Positions 6,962 to 7,165 of a DNA stretch of 7,165 nt are shown here, one piece after another. The notes beneath the pieces are model-generated. The model saw nothing but the letters and a program-made list of their open reading frames with translations, was not told where the DNA came from and did not search any database. How positions within the stretch are numbered: the first letter of the stretch is position 1; each line of letters opens with the position of its first letter. The position numbers and the translations under genes are program-made. The stretch is from Candidatus Jordarchaeia archaeon (GTDB lineage Archaea > Asgardarchaeota > Jordiarchaeia > Jordiarchaeales > Freyrarchaeaceae), in contig JAHAWR010000022.1 of assembly GCA_018383835.1 (NCBI GenBank), forward strand, positions 9,482 through 16,646. The letters run 5' to 3'.

Positions 6962-6979
6962 GGCACGGTTGGCCGTGCC
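6962..6979. repeat. Perfect 7-bp GC-rich hairpin, TTGG loop
   Basis: GGCACGG (6962-6968) and CCGTGCC (6973-6979) are exact reverse complements around a four-base TTGG loop. No T-tract follows on either strand, so it is not an ordinary terminator. It stands about 80 bases upstream of the IS607 resolvase remnant and may mark an element boundary, be a structured RNA, or be a regulatory palindrome; I cannot tell which. Confidence 0.6.
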
Positions 6980-7029
6980 TGGTAAGTATTTCGATGGACG
7001 CCGTAGTTAGCAGTTTCCGAGTAGGAAGG

Positions 7030-7037
7030 TTTAAATA
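7030..7037 (+). promoter_or_regulatory. TATA box of the resolvase remnant
   Basis: TTTAAATA preceded by the purine-rich GGAAGG is a textbook archaeal BRE/TATA combination. It lies about 27 bases before the ATG at 7062, so the transcript would be leaderless or nearly so, in agreement with the absence of an SD there. Confidence 0.6.
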
Positions 7038-7061
7038 GTTGTAAGTATAGATAAATTACTA

Positions 7062-7165
7062 ATGAATGAAAGACTCTACACACTTAAAGAAGCCAAGAAG
7101 CTCCCTGAAGCCACCACATAGACAATCCAACAAAATAGACAAAAAAATAAGATGTATTAGAACTA
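7062..7165 (+). pseudogene. tnpA: IS607-family serine resolvase/transposase TnpA, decayed N-terminus, runs off the right edge
   Basis: IS607 TnpA joins a MerR-like DNA-binding domain to a serine recombinase domain and catalyses transposition of the element. The frame opens with MNERLYTLKEAKKLPEATT, which matches the MerR-like start of archaeal IS607 resolvases (typically YTLKEAKKLLGVTTRTIQ). The position of the conserved Arg is a TAG stop (7119-7121; one change from AGG). TIQQ follows in the same frame, then the match continues only in the +1 frame from 7144 as KIRCIRT, the expected GKIRCIRTPGG region. By comparison with the family about five bases are missing between 7134 and 7143, removing the WD region. 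LLGV has also become LPEA. The copy is therefore inactive. The rest of tnpA and any tnpB would lie beyond 7165. Confidence 0.75.

Larger units (their letters stand above)
6581..7061. other. About 480-base region without a convincing gene
   Basis: Both strands are broken by stops in all frames, with no open stretch longer than about 40 codons and no tRNA or rRNA fold that I can recognise. It contains the candidate methyltransferase promoter and inverted repeat next to 6580, a doubtful small minus-strand frame (6650-6742), a GC-rich hairpin (6962-6979) and the TATA box of the resolvase remnant (7030-7037). A decayed gene on the minus strand is possible. Confidence 0.6.

Noticed and set aside
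6960..7030. tRNA-like gene around the GC-rich hairpin
   Set aside because: No T-arm GTTCRANNC motif, no matching acceptor stem and no anticodon arm in the right spacing.
7119..7121. TAG read as pyrrolysine or suppressed
   Set aside because: The family alignment also needs a frameshift about 20 bases later and loses the WD residues, so decay explains both changes better.
1..7165. CRISPR array or defence system
   Set aside because: No regularly spaced direct repeats and no nuclease, helicase or toxin-antitoxin motifs in any real gene.

Overview
The window looks like archaeal chromosome, probably from the Thermoproteota (TACK) side. The reasons are TATA-type promoter elements (for example TTTAAATA at 7030-7037), Shine-Dalgarno sites matching the archaeal GGAGGTGA consensus, a TTG start with a perfect SD, and a decayed IS607-type resolvase typical of thermophilic archaea. 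The phylum is inference; no rRNA or tRNA gene is present to fix it.

Positions 1-5776 hold a run of plus-strand surface-glycan genes. First is a GT4 glycosyltransferase whose N-terminus is cut by the left edge (ends 1082). After an 85-base gap with a candidate promoter come three tightly packed genes: a large multi-membrane GT-C-like glycosyltransferase (1168-3216), an FrhB-type iron-sulfur protein (3217-4503) and a polysaccharide pyruvyl transferase family protein (TTG start, 4481-5776). The spacing inside this trio is 0 and then a 23-base overlap, and each downstream SD lies inside the preceding gene, so they are almost certainly one translationally coupled operon.

Positions 5771-6580 hold a minus-strand class I SAM-dependent methyltransferase that converges on the pyruvyl transferase gene with a 6-base overlap of the 3' ends. 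It is probably also involved in glycan or lipid-linked sugar modification, judged by context only.

Positions 6581-7061 form about 480 bases without a convincing gene. They contain a candidate methyltransferase promoter with a CGTTAA/TTAACG inverted repeat, a doubtful 30-codon minus-strand reading frame with a good SD, and a 7-bp perfect GC-rich hairpin. From 7062 to the right edge is the start of an IS607-family resolvase (TnpA), broken by an amber stop and a frameshift.

Taken together, the genes fit assembly and decoration of an extracellular polysaccharide or glycoprotein glycan: a cytoplasmic sugar transferase (GT4), a membrane transferase using a lipid-linked donor (GT-C), a ketal-pyruvate or related modification (pyruvyl transferase plus its frequent FrhB-like partner) and a methyl transfer. 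I see no clearly new defence or mobile system; the least understood part is the FrhB-like/pyruvyl transferase pair.
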